Assembly: GCA_030158675.1 (NCBI GenBank)
Contig: JAOASL010000016.1
Location: forward strand, 1 to 58,512
From: Burkholderiaceae bacterium
Lineage (GTDB): Bacteria; Pseudomonadota; Gammaproteobacteria; Burkholderiales; Burkholderiaceae_D
DNA length: 58,512 bases
Reading direction: 5' to 3'
In this document: positions 16,044-26,500 of the stretch, one piece after another
Layout: every line of letters starts with the position of its first letter
Numbering within the stretch: position 1 is the stretch's first letter
Program-made: the position numbers and the translations under genes
The notes under the pieces: generated by a model
What the model saw: only the letters and a program-made list of their open reading frames with translations
What the model was told of the DNA's origin: nothing
Database searches by the model: none

Positions 16044-17147
16044 ATGAAACGACTTGCCGACAGCGCCCCCGCATCCGCCGACCGCGGGTTTTCCGACCAG
16101 TTGATCGCCTGGCAAAAACAGCACGGCCGTCACCGGCTGCCATGGCAACAGACACGCGATGCGTACCGCATCTGGTTGTCCGAGATCATGCTGCAGCAGA
16201 CGCAGGTGGCCACGGTAATACCGTACTACCAGCGTTTCCTGCAGCGTTTTCCCGACGTATCCGCGCTGGCGAACGCCCCTGTGGAAGAGGTGATGGCCTT
16301 ATGGGCCGGGCTCGGGTATTACACCCGTGCGCGCAACCTGCACCGCTGCGCGCAGGCCGTGGTCGAGCGTCATGGTGGTCACTTTCCGTCCGCTGTCGAC
16401 CAACTGGCGGACTTGCCCGGCATCGGTCAGTCGACGGCGGCGGCGATTGCCGCGTTCGCCTACGGCGCGCGTGCCGCCATCCTCGATGGCAATGTGAAGC
16501 GCGTGTTCTGCCGCGTGTTCGGCATTGAAGGTTTTCCCGGACTGGCGGCGGTCGAGCGTCAGCTGTGGTTGCGCGCGGAGACGCTGCTGCCGGCGCAGGA
16601 TATCGAGTCGTACACGCAAGGACTGATGGATCTGGGCGCGACGCTGTGCACGCGCAGTCGGCCTCGCTGCGGTGACTGCCCGACGCAGGCGCGCTGCGTG
16701 GCTTATGCGAGCGGTCGCACCGCCGAGCTGCCCGAGCGCAAACCCAGGAAGGCGACGCCGGAAAAAGCGACCGTGATGCTGCTGGTGCTGCATGACGGAG
16801 AGCTTCTGCTCGAGCAACGGCCGCCGTCGGGCATCTGGGGCGGGCTGATGTCGCTGCCCGAGCTGGAGCGGTTGGGCGCGGACGCGGGAAGTGCCGATCT
16901 GGAGGCCGAGGTGGGCATGGCGCTGGCGTCGTTCGGCAAGGTGGCCGGCATGGAGCCGCTGCCAGAGTTCATGCATGCGTTCACGCATTACCGGCTGCGC
17001 GTCACGCCTTTGCGGGTGCGGCTGATGGCGCGCAGCGCTGTCGCCGCGCAGCGTGCCTATGCGTGGATGCCGCTGGATGCCGCGGCCGATGCCGGCTTGC
17101 CTTCGCCGGTGAAAAAGCTGGTCGAGTGGTTGCGGCGCGCAGGCTAG
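16044..17147 (+). CDS. mutY: A/G-specific adenine DNA glycosylase
   Basis: A 367-residue enzyme that removes adenine mispaired with 8-oxoguanine. The sequence shows SEIMLQQTQVATV with the catalytic Glu, the helix-hairpin-helix LPGIGQSTAAAIA, the catalytic Asp in AILDGNVKRV, and an iron-sulfur cluster motif C-x6-C-x2-C-x5-C (about residues 200-216). A C-terminal Nudix-like domain recognises 8-oxoguanine. It is co-transcribed with mutM (6-nt gap) and convergent with the LON-domain gene. Confidence 0.97.
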   Translation: MKRLADSAPASADRGFSDQLIAWQKQHGRHRLPWQQTRDAYRIWLSEIMLQQTQVATVIPYYQRFLQRFPDVSALANAPVEEVMALWAGLGYYTRARNLHRCAQAVVERHGGHFPSAVDQLADLPGIGQSTAAAIAAFAYGARAAILDGNVKRVFCRVFGIEGFPGLAAVERQLWLRAETLLPAQDIESYTQGLMDLGATLCTRSRPRCGDCPTQARCVAYASGRTAELPERKPRKATPEKATVMLLVLHDGELLLEQRPPSGIWGGLMSLPELERLGADAGSADLEAEVGMALASFGKVAGMEPLPEFMHAFTHYRLRVTPLRVRLMARSAVAAQRAYAWMPLDAAADAGLPSPVKKLVEWLRRAG

Positions 17148-17187
17148 GGCGCCGTCCGCGCCGTCTGTCGCTTGCCGCTGCATTCGC

Positions 17188-17814
17188 TCAGATCACGCCA
17201 TTCTCGCGCAGGTAGTTCTCAATCTGGCTTAGCCGCGCAGCAGCGTCGGTCATTTCCAGCAGCTGCTGCTTTTCGTCGAGCGCTATCGGCAGCATCTCCG
17301 CCCATCGATTCGCGACCCAGCCGGCCTCGTCCAGATGGTGAGGTTCCGGGAAGGGACTGATGAACTCTTCGCCGTCATCGGTCTGCGCCCGCTGCTGCAG
17401 ATCGGCGATGATCACGCGCAGTACGTTCGCGCACAGCGGCAGCGATTCGCCGCCATCAGCGGCGGCATCGTCTGCGGCGATCGCTTCAGTGCGCGCTTCC
17501 ATCAGCTGGTTGGGCAGGGTGCGCAATTCGATGATGCGAAAGCGTTCGCCGCCGCGGGTGTTCAGTAGCAGCACGCCGAACTCCGGCATGTCCCATTCGA
17601 CGATGTGGGCGAGCGTACCGATCGCGTGCGGCTCGGCGGCCGTACCGACTTCGCTGCCGGCTTGGATGGCGACCACGCCGAACGGTGCATCGGTCTTCAT
17701 TCGCTCGCGCACCATGTCCACATAGCGGGTTTCGAACACGCGCAGCGGCAGTACGCCATCGGGGAACAGCACCGTCTTCAGGGGAAACAGGGGCAACCAG
17801 CGGTCGGTGCTCAT
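17188..17814 (-). CDS. LON-substrate-binding-domain protein
   Basis: A 208-residue protein made only of the Lon N-terminal (substrate-binding, PUA-like) domain: LPLFPLKTVLFPDGVLPLRV then FETRYVDMV at the start. No AAA+ or protease domain follows, which is usual for this stand-alone family. The function is not established. I use the ATG at 17814; the open frame continues to 17892 and would overlap rapZ. It follows rapZ on the same strand after 40 nt. Confidence 0.9.
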   Translation of the reverse strand: MSTDRWLPLFPLKTVLFPDGVLPLRVFETRYVDMVRERMKTDAPFGVVAIQAGSEVGTAAEPHAIGTLAHIVEWDMPEFGVLLLNTRGGERFRIIELRTLPNQLMEARTEAIAADDAAADGGESLPLCANVLRVIIADLQQRAQTDDGEEFISPFPEPHHLDEAGWVANRWAEMLPIALDEKQQLLEMTDAAARLSQIENYLRENGVI

Positions 17815-17854
17815 GGCCGGCCCCGGCGGCTGCGACAGGTGTGCATCGGCATGA

Positions 17855-18721
17855 TTAGTCCAGTTCGCGGTGGCGCACCAGCACGCGCGCACGGTCGCGG
17901 AAGTCGCTCGCCAGTCGTTCGACCATGAACACCGACCGGTGCTGTCCGCCGGTGCAGCCGATCGCCACGGTCAGGTAGCTGCGGTTGTCGCGCTTGAAGG
18001 CGGGCAGCCATTTGCCGACGAAAGCGCGGATGTCTGCGAGCAGGTCCAGTGCTTCCGGCTGTCCGTCAAGGAAGTCGACCACGGGCTGATCCTTGCCCGT
18101 CAGCGGGCGCAGATTCTTGTCGTAATACGGATTCGGCACCACGCGCACGTCGAACACCAGGTCGGCGTCGAGCGGCACGCCATACTTGAATGCAAACGAT
18201 TCGAACAACAGTGACAGCGGCGCGTGATGGCCGTTCTGTATCAGTTCCCGGATCCAGGCGCGCAGCTGATTGGCCGACAGCCCCGAGGTGTCGATCAGGT
18301 GACCCAGCCCTTCGATTTCGGCCAGCATTTCACGTTCCTGCCGGATGCATTCAATCAGGGTCGGTGTTTGCTCCTGGGGCACGTCCAGCGCCATCCGGTG
18401 CGACAGCGGATGGCTGCGCCGGGTTTCTGAAAAGCGGGTGATCAGCGATTCGGTTTTGGCGGTCAGGAAGACCACATCGACCGCATGACCCTCGGCCTTC
18501 ATCCAGCTGATCGCAGCGGGCAAATCGGACAGCGAGGCCGCGCTGCGCGCATCGACGGCAACGGCCAGTTTGTCCTCGCCTTCGGCCACGCGCGTCTCGA
18601 CCAGCGCGCGCAACAGTGAGGGGGGGAGGTTGTCGACACAGAAGTAGCCGGCGTCTTCGAGTGCGTTCAGACCGACGGATTTGCCGGAGCCGGAGATGCC
18701 GGTGAGAAGAATGATGCGCAT
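17855..18721 (-). CDS. rapZ: RNase adapter / nucleotide-binding protein RapZ
   Basis: A 288-residue RapZ/YvcJ protein. The N-terminal Walker A is GISGSGKS (residues 8-15), and a VFLTAKTESLITRFSETRR segment follows. The C-terminal domain has GCTGGQHRSVFMVERLA, the conserved RNA-binding/phosphate-binding region. In E. coli it delivers the sRNA GlmZ to RNase E for GlmS control. In betaproteobacteria its partner is not known. It follows hprK, and ptsN-hprK-rapZ is the usual order. Confidence 0.96.
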   Translation of the reverse strand: MRIILLTGISGSGKSVGLNALEDAGYFCVDNLPPSLLRALVETRVAEGEDKLAVAVDARSAASLSDLPAAISWMKAEGHAVDVVFLTAKTESLITRFSETRRSHPLSHRMALDVPQEQTPTLIECIRQEREMLAEIEGLGHLIDTSGLSANQLRAWIRELIQNGHHAPLSLLFESFAFKYGVPLDADLVFDVRVVPNPYYDKNLRPLTGKDQPVVDFLDGQPEALDLLADIRAFVGKWLPAFKRDNRSYLTVAIGCTGGQHRSVFMVERLASDFRDRARVLVRHRELD

Positions 18722-18836
18722 CCCCGCATGATAGCGGAAAGATCCTGAAGAACGATTCGACGCAGCAATCTGAGTGCGGCGGCAGATGGCCTCAGGGCCG
18801 ATCAGTGCGGGTGCGGCCGCGCATGAGCACCGTCGG

Positions 18837-19775
18837 TCACTCGCCGTCCATCGCGCGCTGCTGGCGCTCCATGAAATTGGCCAGCGTATCGATGCCGCGC
18901 ATTTGCAGGATGTTGTTGCGTACCGCGGCTTCGAGCAGCACGGCGATGTTGCGGCCGGCTTCGACCGGAATCACGACCTTGCGGATCGGTAGTCCAAGCA
19001 CGTCCTGCGTCTGCTGGTTTAATGGCAGACGCTCGTAGTTTTCCTCGAGGGTCTTGCGACGCACCAGATGCACGATCAGCTTCAGCCGCATTTTGCGGCG
19101 CACGGCGGTTTCACCAAAGATGGTCTTGATGTCCAGCAGGCCGAGGCCGCGCACTTCGAGCAGGTTCTGCAGCAGCGGCGGGCAGCGCCCTTCGATCATG
19201 TTCGGCGCGATGCGGGCAAACTCGACCGCATCGTCGGCGACCAGGCCGTGGTTGCGCGAGATCAGTTCCAGTCCGAGTTCGCTCTTGCCGAGGCCGGATT
19301 CACCCGTAATCAGCACGCCCACGCCAAGCACATCCATGAACACGCCGTGCATGGTCACGCGGCTGGCAAGCTTCTTCGACAGGTAGACGCGCAGGTAGTC
19401 GATCACCTGCGCCGCCGGCAGCGGCGTCGACAGCAAGGGAATGTTGTGCTCGTTGCAGACTTGCAGAATGTAGGGATGCGGTTCGAGCGACTGCGCGATG
19501 ATGAAAGCCGGCGGCGAGCCGGCTACCAGTTCGCGGGTCTGGAACATCCGGCTGTTTTCCGAGATGCGCAGGAAGTAGTCGTTTTCCTGCTGGCCGAACA
19601 CCTGGATTCGGCCCGGGTGAATCAGGTTCAGGTGGCCGACCTGATCGGCGGCCGACGCGGCGTCACCGTAGATGACGCGGTCGCTGCCCGATTGTCCTGC
19701 CAGCCAGCCCAGCCGCAATGATTCGTGGTTGTCTTCGTACAGCTGCTGGATGGACAGGGGAATATTGGAGGGCAT
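18837..19775 (-). CDS. hprK: HPr kinase/phosphorylase
   Basis: A 312-residue bifunctional enzyme that phosphorylates HPr on Ser46 and reverses the reaction. The sequence has Walker [18 protein letters not shown], followed by LVADDAVEF with the catalytic Asp region, and the capping motif [15 protein letters not shown]. It lies 2 nt after ptsN. In betaproteobacteria HprK works with the nitrogen-type PTS rather than a full sugar PTS; that statement is family knowledge, not visible here. Confidence 0.97.
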   Translation of the reverse strand: MPSNIPLSIQQLYEDNHESLRLGWLAGQSGSDRVIYGDAASAADQVGHLNLIHPGRIQVFGQQENDYFLRISENSRMFQTRELVAGSPPAFIIAQSLEPHPYILQVCNEHNIPLLSTPLPAAQVIDYLRVYLSKKLASRVTMHGVFMDVLGVGVLITGESGLGKSELGLELISRNHGLVADDAVEFARIAPNMIEGRCPPLLQNLLEVRGLGLLDIKTIFGETAVRRKMRLKLIVHLVRRKTLEENYERLPLNQQTQDVLGLPIRKVVIPVEAGRNIAVLLEAAVRNNILQMRGIDTLANFMERQQRAMDGE

Positions 19776-19777
19776 GC

Positions 19778-20251
19778 TCAGGCGGGGCTGCGTTCGGACG
19801 GTTGCCAGCTCACCAGGCGCTGGTGTAGCGCTTCCGGATCGCTGTTTTCGTTCATCGCGGCCCGGAAGGCCTTGTCGGAAAACATTTCGGCGATCTCGGA
19901 CAGGATTTCCAGATGCTGCTGTGTCACGTTGTCCGGGATCAGCAGGAAAATCAGCAGGGTGACCGGCTCGCCGTCCGGCGACTCGAAAGGTATCGGCTCG
20001 GCCAGTCGCACGAAGGCGGCCAGCGGCGCTTTCAGTCCACGGATGCGGCCGTGTGGCACGGCCACGCCATGGCCCAGGCCCGTCGAGCCCAGACGCTCCC
20101 GCGCGAACAGATTATCCGACACGGTCGAGCGCGCGATACCGCAGTTGTTTTCGAAGATCAGACCAGCCTGCTCAAATGCGCGCTTCTTGCTGGAACATTC
20201 CAGGTTGAGCACGACATTCTTTGCCGGCAGGATTTGGCTGAATTGGGTCAT
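19778..20251 (-). CDS. ptsN: Nitrogen-PTS enzyme IIA
   Basis: A 157-residue EIIA-Ntr, a regulatory phosphoacceptor. The phosphorylated His lies in GVAVPHGRI after STGLGHG. I start at the ATG at 20251 (MTQFSQILP); an ATG four codons upstream is also possible. It is first in ptsN-hprK-rapZ. In many relatives rpoN and hpf precede ptsN, but here the upstream neighbour is queF, so the operon start has been separated from them and a local promoter is present. Confidence 0.95.
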   Translation of the reverse strand: MTQFSQILPAKNVVLNLECSSKKRAFEQAGLIFENNCGIARSTVSDNLFARERLGSTGLGHGVAVPHGRIRGLKAPLAAFVRLAEPIPFESPDGEPVTLLIFLLIPDNVTQQHLEILSEIAEMFSDKAFRAAMNENSDPEALHQRLVSWQPSERSPA

Positions 20252-20283
20252 GATGCATTGCACAAAAATGGCGTTTGCCCGGC

Positions 20284-20313
20284 ATTATAGGAGCTTTCCC
20301 ATGCCGGCGTGAA
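20284..20313 (-). promoter_or_regulatory. Promoter of ptsN-hprK-rapZ
   Basis: On the minus strand, TTCACG (20308-20313) and a perfect TATAAT (20284-20289) are separated by 18 nt, about 33 bp ahead of the ptsN ATG. Confidence 0.55.
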
Positions 20314-20449
20314 AAATGTCAGCAGGCTGCTTTTGGGAGACAACAGGCGCTGATTTTGCAGGGCGCTCAATCTATACCCCGCCAAAAACGATAGCAATTG
20401 CTTTGACGTTAAGCCCGATACAAAGTTGATCATTATTCCTGTTCTTGCA

Positions 20450-21289
20450 TCACTGGCGCGCATTGCGCTCATTCGACGGCATCCGTGACAGCGAAAAATT
20501 ACTGCGCCATGGATTGATGTCGATGCCGCCACGGCGGGTATAGCGGGCTGTCACCAGCAACTTCACGGGCTGGCACTGGCGCAGGATGTCGATGAAGATG
20601 CGCTCGACGCACTGCTCATGGAATTCCTGATGGTTGCGAAAGCCGATCAGGTATCGCAGCAGCCCTTCCTGATTGATCGGCTGGCCCACATAGCGGATCT
20701 GCACGCTGGCCCAGTCCGGCTGGTTCGTTACGAGGCAGTTCGATTTCAGCAAATGCGATACCAGTGTCTCCTCGATCGGCGCCTCGTCGGCACGCACTGT
20801 CAGCAGCGACGGCAAAGGTTCGTAGCGGTCAATCTCGATGTCGAGCCGGTCGAGCAGCAAGCCGTCTGGCTCGCCCATGCGCAGCTTGCCAAAGTCTTCG
20901 GCGAGCGTCAGTGTCACCTGCACGGCGGCGCCGAATGCAGTCGACAGATCGGCACGCAGCAGCTCGCGCACCGCGTCCGGGCCGGCGATCTTCGACTGGT
21001 TCAGGGAGTTGAAATAGAGCTTCATCGATTTCGACTCGACAATGTGCGGCGAGTCCGCCGGCACTTGCAGTGTCGCGATCGCGACCTGCGGCTTGCCGCG
21101 CATGTTCAGCCAGGACACCTCATAGGCATTCCAGACATCCATGCCAAAGAAGGGCAGCGTGCCGCTGAGGCCCAGCTCGGCGCGCTTGTCTGCGCGCGGA
21201 ATGGAAAACAGCAGCGTCGGGTCGTAACTTGCCTGATACGGAGTGGGCTTGCCGAGTGGTGAGTCGGAAGGGATGTTGGGTGAAGTCAT
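20450..21289 (-). CDS. queF: NADPH-dependent 7-cyano-7-deazaguanine reductase (long form)
   Basis: A 279-residue queuosine-pathway enzyme reducing preQ0 to preQ1. It has the QueF motif [16 protein letters not shown] in the N-terminal half, and in the C-terminal half the catalytic Cys in [11 protein letters not shown] and the ending [15 protein letters not shown]. The length matches the double-domain type II QueF of proteobacteria. The ATG at 21289 is chosen over 21340 because conserved sequence begins soon after. It follows ilvA on the same strand after about 70 nt. Confidence 0.96.
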   Translation of the reverse strand: MTSPNIPSDSPLGKPTPYQASYDPTLLFSIPRADKRAELGLSGTLPFFGMDVWNAYEVSWLNMRGKPQVAIATLQVPADSPHIVESKSMKLYFNSLNQSKIAGPDAVRELLRADLSTAFGAAVQVTLTLAEDFGKLRMGEPDGLLLDRLDIEIDRYEPLPSLLTVRADEAPIEETLVSHLLKSNCLVTNQPDWASVQIRYVGQPINQEGLLRYLIGFRNHQEFHEQCVERIFIDILRQCQPVKLLVTARYTRRGGIDINPWRSNFSLSRMPSNERNARQ

Positions 21290-21358
21290 GAGGGCCGACT
21301 GTCTGGGGATCATCGTCACGCTGGAAAAACCAGGCGGCAACGGAGAAAAATAAAAGTA

Positions 21359-22882
21359 TCAGAGGAACAGTTTGTAAGCCGGATTCCCGCTTTCATCCCA
21401 CGCACGATATCCCAGCGTCGCCAGGAACGCACGGAAGTCCTTCATCTCTTTCTTCGGCACCTGCAGTCCGACCAGCACCCGACCGACGTCACCGCCCTGG
21501 CTGCGATAGTGGAACAGGCTGATGTTCCAGTTCGGCGCGATGCTGTCGAGGAAGCGCATCAGCGCGCCAGGACGCTCGGGGAATTCGAAGCGATACAGGA
21601 TTTCGTCATGCGCCAGCGCGCTCTTGCCGCCGACCAGATGGCGGATGTGCAGCTTCGCCAGCTCATCCTGCGTCAGGTCGATCGTGCGGAAGCCGTGTTT
21701 CTCGAAGTGTTTGCTGATCTTGCCGGATTCGTCGCGGTCCGCGATCTGCAGGCCGACGAATACATGGGCCTGCTCTGCGTCGCTGATCCGGTAGTTGAAT
21801 TCCGTCACTGCGCGCGCGCCGATCAGCTGGCAGAAACGCTTGAAGCTGCCACGCTCCTCGGGGATCGTGACGGCGAACACCGCCTCATGCGCCTCGCCGA
21901 CCTCGGCGCGCTCGGCGACGAAACGCAGCCGGTCGAAATTCATGTTCGCGCCGCAGGCGATCGCCACCAGCGTCTCGTCGCGCACCGGGTTGCGCGATTT
22001 GGCTGACCGTTCGACATAGGCTTTCGCCCCGGCCACCGCCAGTGCGCCGGCCGGCTCCAGGATGCTGCGCGTGTCGGTGAACACGTCCTTGATCGCCGCG
22101 CAGACCGCATCGGTGTCGACCAGGATGATCTCGTCAACGACCTGTCTGGCCAGGCGGAAGGTCTCCTCGCCCACCTGCTTGACTGCCGTGCCATCGGAGA
22201 ACAGGCCGACATCGTGCAGCGTCACGCGGCGTCCGGCCGCCAGCGAGCGCGCCATCGCGTCCGAGTCGGTGGTCTGCACGCCGATCACCTTGATCTCCGG
22301 TCGCACTGCCTTGATGTAGGCGCCGACACCGCCGATCAGGCCGCCACCGCCGATGGCGACGAATACCGCGTGAATCGGTCCCGCATGCTGACGCAGGATT
22401 TCCATCGCGATCGTGCCCTGGCCGGCGATCACGTCGGGATCGTCGAACGGATGCACGAAGGTCAGCTTGTGTTTTTTTTCCAGCGTGAGCGCATGCTGGT
22501 AAGCGTCCGAATACGAGTCGCCGGCCAGCACTACCTCGCCGCCGCGCGCGCGCACTGCATCGACCTTCACGGTCGGCGTGGTGGTCGGCATCACAATTAC
22601 GGCGCGGCAGCCCAGGGTCTTGGCAGACAGCGCCACACCTTGCGCATGATTGCCGGCCGACGCGCAGATCACGCCGCGCTTCAGTTGTGCCGGCGTCAGT
22701 TGCGCCATCTTGTTGTACGCGCCACGCAGCTTGAAGCTGAACACGCTTTGCATATCCTCGCGCTTGAAATAGATCGGATTGCCGATCCGACCGGACAGCG
22801 CGGGTGCCAGCTCCAGCGGAGTTTCGATCGCCACGTCATAGACGCGTGACGTCAGTATTTTTTTCAGATAATCGGTCGTCAT
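21359..22882 (-). CDS. ilvA: Threonine ammonia-lyase, biosynthetic
   Basis: A 507-residue PLP enzyme converting threonine to 2-oxobutanoate, the first step to isoleucine. The PLP lysine lies in FSFKLRGAYN, the substrate loop is SAGNHAQGVALSA, and the phosphate loop is GGGGLIGG. The C-terminal third has two ACT-like regulatory domains (from about residue 325; for example FPERPGALMRFLDSIAPNWN), the sites of isoleucine/valine control in this family. A TATAAT box on the minus strand lies only 8 nt upstream of the ATG, so the transcript may be nearly leaderless. Confidence 0.96.
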   Translation of the reverse strand: MTTDYLKKILTSRVYDVAIETPLELAPALSGRIGNPIYFKREDMQSVFSFKLRGAYNKMAQLTPAQLKRGVICASAGNHAQGVALSAKTLGCRAVIVMPTTTPTVKVDAVRARGGEVVLAGDSYSDAYQHALTLEKKHKLTFVHPFDDPDVIAGQGTIAMEILRQHAGPIHAVFVAIGGGGLIGGVGAYIKAVRPEIKVIGVQTTDSDAMARSLAAGRRVTLHDVGLFSDGTAVKQVGEETFRLARQVVDEIILVDTDAVCAAIKDVFTDTRSILEPAGALAVAGAKAYVERSAKSRNPVRDETLVAIACGANMNFDRLRFVAERAEVGEAHEAVFAVTIPEERGSFKRFCQLIGARAVTEFNYRISDAEQAHVFVGLQIADRDESGKISKHFEKHGFRTIDLTQDELAKLHIRHLVGGKSALAHDEILYRFEFPERPGALMRFLDSIAPNWNISLFHYRSQGGDVGRVLVGLQVPKKEMKDFRAFLATLGYRAWDESGNPAYKLFL

Positions 22883-22890
22883 GGCGGCTC

Positions 22891-22898
22891 ATTATAAT
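22891..22898. promoter_or_regulatory. Overlapping -10 boxes for divergent ilvA and yqaA-type gene
   Basis: ATTATAAT reads TATAAT on both strands (22893-22898 plus, 22891-22896 minus). It is central to the 57-bp spacer between two divergent genes. -35 elements are weak on both sides. Confidence 0.4.
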
Positions 22899-22939
22899 TG
22901 AGGCCCTTTGGCGCCCCTTAACACCTACTTTCATTTCGG

Positions 22940-23422
22940 ATGCTCGCTTCGGTCATGGCCGCTTTGCTGAATGCGCTCGCACTGCCTGCGTTCAGCCTGC
23001 CCGCGTTGTTCCTGGTCGCGTTGGTATCGGCGACGCTGTTGCCGATGGGATCCGAGCCTGCGCTGTTTGCGCTCGTCAAGCTGCAGCCCGGCATATTCTG
23101 GCCGGCGGTACTGGTGGCGACCGCTGGTAATACGGTAGGCGGCGCCATCAGCTGGGCGATGGGACTGAGCGCAAAAAAAGCCTTTGCCGAAGAGCGCCAG
23201 ACCCGCTGGTTCGGCTGGTTGCAGCGCTTCGGTCCGAAGACCCTGATGCTGTCCTGGCTGCCCGTGATCGGTGACCCGCTGTGCGCGTTGGCCGGCTGGC
23301 TGAAGATGCCGTTCTGGCCGTGTGTGCTGTACATGGCGCTTGGCAAGTTCGCGCGTTACCTGAGTGTCACCGGCCTGCTGCTGGCGATACCGGAAGGCGT
23401 CTGGCACCGCTTGCTGGCGTGA
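22940..23422 (+). CDS. YqaA-family (DedA-like) inner-membrane protein
   Basis: A 160-residue membrane protein with about four hydrophobic segments. Signature stretches are TLLPMGSEPALFALV, TAGNTVGGAISWAMG and SWLPVIGDPLCALAGWL, which match the YqaA subgroup of the DedA/SNARE-associated superfamily. DedA-related proteins act in phospholipid flipping and proton-dependent envelope homeostasis; the exact role of YqaA is not settled. Divergent from ilvA, and upstream of the large oxidoreductase on the same strand. Confidence 0.87.
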   Translation: MLASVMAALLNALALPAFSLPALFLVALVSATLLPMGSEPALFALVKLQPGIFWPAVLVATAGNTVGGAISWAMGLSAKKAFAEERQTRWFGWLQRFGPKTLMLSWLPVIGDPLCALAGWLKMPFWPCVLYMALGKFARYLSVTGLLLAIPEGVWHRLLA

Positions 23423-23538
23423 AGCGGCTGCTTCCTGCCAGCTAAAGCCCCGGAGCGATCAGGGCTTCTGCAGCGTCCTTGTGCATCGCAATACGTTAAA
23501 ATGCGTCTTTAGCTTCTCAGGCATTGTTTTCTCCTCTG

Positions 23539-26500
23539 ATGAACGCCCCCGCGCAAATCCAATCCTTGCTCTCCGACGCGCCCGCCGGCAGTTTGCCGAC
23601 GCGCTTGCGCGAAATTCCCTACAACTACACGTCGTTCTCTGACCGCGAGATCGTGATTCGCCTGCTCGGTGAAACCGCATGGGACCTGATCTCGCAGTTG
23701 CGCAGCTTGCGCCAGACCGGCCGCTCCGCGCGCATGCTGTACGAGGTGCTTGGCGATGTCTGGGTGGTGCGGCGCAATCCCTACCTGCAGGACGACCTGC
23801 TCGACAATCCGTCACGCCGCGAAGCCCTGATCGACGCGATGATCCATCGCCTCAATGAGGTGGAGCGTCGCCGCGTCTTCGCTGAAGGGGATGAAACGCT
23901 CGAGCCCGAGATCCGGCAGCGCAAGCAGCACGTCGGCACACTGATCGAGCTCGCGCGCAAGGCGGTCGAAGATTTCGCCGCCGAGTTCAGGCTGATGCAG
24001 GATTTGCGCCGGCGTACCAAACGCGTGCTTGGTCGCTACACCGCCGCAGACAACATCAAGTTCGACGGCCTCTCTCGCGTGTCGCACGTGACCGATGCGA
24101 CGGACTGGCGCGTCGAGTATCCGTTTGTCGTGTTGACGCCCGACTCCGAAGACGAAATGGCCGGCCTGGTCAAGGGCTGTATCGAGCTCGGCCTGACCAT
24201 CATTCCACGCGGCGGTGGCACCGGCTACACGGGCGGCGCGATTCCGCTCACCCCGATGTCGGCCGTCATCAATACCGAAAAGCTCGAAGAGCTCGGTGCA
24301 GTCGAGATGCTGCGGCTGCCCGGTGTTGATCGCGACTACGCGACCATCTATTCCGGCGCCGGCGTCGTCACCAAGCGCGTGTCCGATGCGGCCGAGAAGG
24401 CCGGCTTCGTATTCGCCGTCGACCCGACTTCAGCCGAGGCCTCCTGCATCGGCGGCAATATCGCGATGAACGCCGGCGGCAAGAAGGCCGTGCTGTGGGG
24501 CACCGCGCTCGACAACCTCGCCAGCTGGCGCATGGTTGACCCGAACGGCGACTGGCTTGAAGTCACTCGGCTCGACCATAACCTCGGCAAGATCCATGAC
24601 GACCCGGTGGCGCGTTTCCGGCTCGAGTGGACGCATCCGGCCGAGCGCGGCCGTCGCAATCAGCCGTTCCGCACCGAGATCCTCGATATCGCCGGCCGCA
24701 CCTTCCGCAAGGAAGGCCTTGGCAAGGATGTCACCGACAAATTCCTCGCCGGCCTGCCCGGCGTGCAGAAGGAAGGCACCGACGGCCTGATCACGTCTGC
24801 GCGCTGGATTTTGCACAAGATGCCGAAGTACGCGCGCACGGTGTGCCTTGAATTTTTTGGTCAGGCGCGCGACGCGATTCCGTCGATCGTCGAGATCAAG
24901 GATTTTCTCGACGCCGAGACAAAAAAAGGCGGCGCGATCCTCGCCGGCCTCGAACATCTCGACGAACGCTATCTGCGTGCGGTCGGCTATGCGACCAAAT
25001 CCAAGCGCGGCGTACTGCCGAAGATGGCGCTGTTCGGCGACATTGTCGGTGACGACGAAGATGCGGTCGCCCGCGCCACCTCGGAGGTGATCCGGCTGGC
25101 CAATACGCGTGTCGGCGAGGGCTTCGTTGCCGTCAGCCCTGAGGCGCGCAAGAAATTCTGGCTTGACCGCGCGCGCACTGCGGCGATCGCGCGCCATACC
25201 AACGCGTTCAAGATTAACGAGGACGTGGTAATTCCGCTCGACCGCATGGGCGAATACACCGACGGCATTGAGCGCATCAACATCGAACTGTCGATCCGCA
25301 ACAAGTTGAAACTGCTGGAGGCGCTGTCGGCCTTTTTCACGAAGGGCAATCTCCCGCTCGGCAAGAGCGACGACAGCGAAGGCTTCGACATTCCGCCGGC
25401 TGAATTGCTGGAAGACCGCGTAGCCGAAGCAGCCACGCTGCTCGACAAGGTACATGCGCGCTGGTCGTGGCTGCTGGCAAACTTTGATCAGAAGCTCGAT
25501 GGTGCACAGGACACGCTGGCTGCACTGGGCCTCGAGAGTCTGGCGGCGGCCGTCAATGCGCGCACTGCGGCCCAGCCCGGTGCGAGCATCTTTGACCTGC
25601 TGCAGGACCGCACGATTCGTGTGTCCTGGAAGGCCGAAGTGCGGGCCCTGCTGCGACAGATCTTCAACGGCGCGGCCTTCAAGCTGATCGTTGAGGAATG
25701 CTCGGCGATCCACAAGCGTGTGCTGCGCGGCCGCGTGTTCGTCGCGCTGCACATGCATGCCGGCGATGGCAACGTGCACACCAACCTGCCGGTGAACTCC
25801 GACGACTATGAAATGCTGAAGACCGCGCATGCGGCGGTCGAGCGCATCATGGCGCTGGCGCGCTCGCTCAATGGCGTGATCTCCGGCGAGCATGGCATTG
25901 GCATTACCAAGCTTGAATTCCTGACCGACGCCGAGATCGGCGAGTTCCGCGCCTACAAGCAGCGCATCGACCCCGAGGGCCGCTTCAACAAAGGCAAGCT
26001 GCTCGAAGACGCCGACCTGCGCAATGCGTATACGCCGTCGTTCGGCCTGATGGGACACGAGTCGCTGATCATGCAGCAGAGCGATATTGGCGCAATCGCT
26101 GCCAGCGTGAAGGACTGCCTGCGCTGTGGCAAGTGCAAGCCGGTGTGCGCGACTCACGTGCCGCGCGCGAACCTGCTCTATTCGCCGCGCAACAAGATCC
26201 TCGCCACCTCGTTGCTGATCGAAGCCTTCCTCTATGAAGAGCAGACCCGGCGCGGCATCTCGATTCGCCATTGGGAAGAGTTCGAGGATGTCGGCGCGCA
26301 CTGCACGGTCTGTCACAAGTGCGTGAACCCGTGCCCGGTTGACATCGACTTCGGCGATGTGTCGATGAACATGCGCAATCTGCTGCGCAAGATGGGCAAG
26401 AAATCATTCAACCCGGGCACGGCCGCGTCGATGTTTTTCCTGAACGCGACCGATCCGGCAACGATCAACGCGACCCGTCAGGTCATGATCGGCTGGGGTT

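Noticed and set aside
24430-26316. Long open frame (628 codons) antisense to the giant FAD oxidoreductase
   Set aside because: A shadow frame from strong GC-rich codon bias; composition is Ala/Arg/Val/His noise with no domain, and the sense gene has clear motifs throughout.
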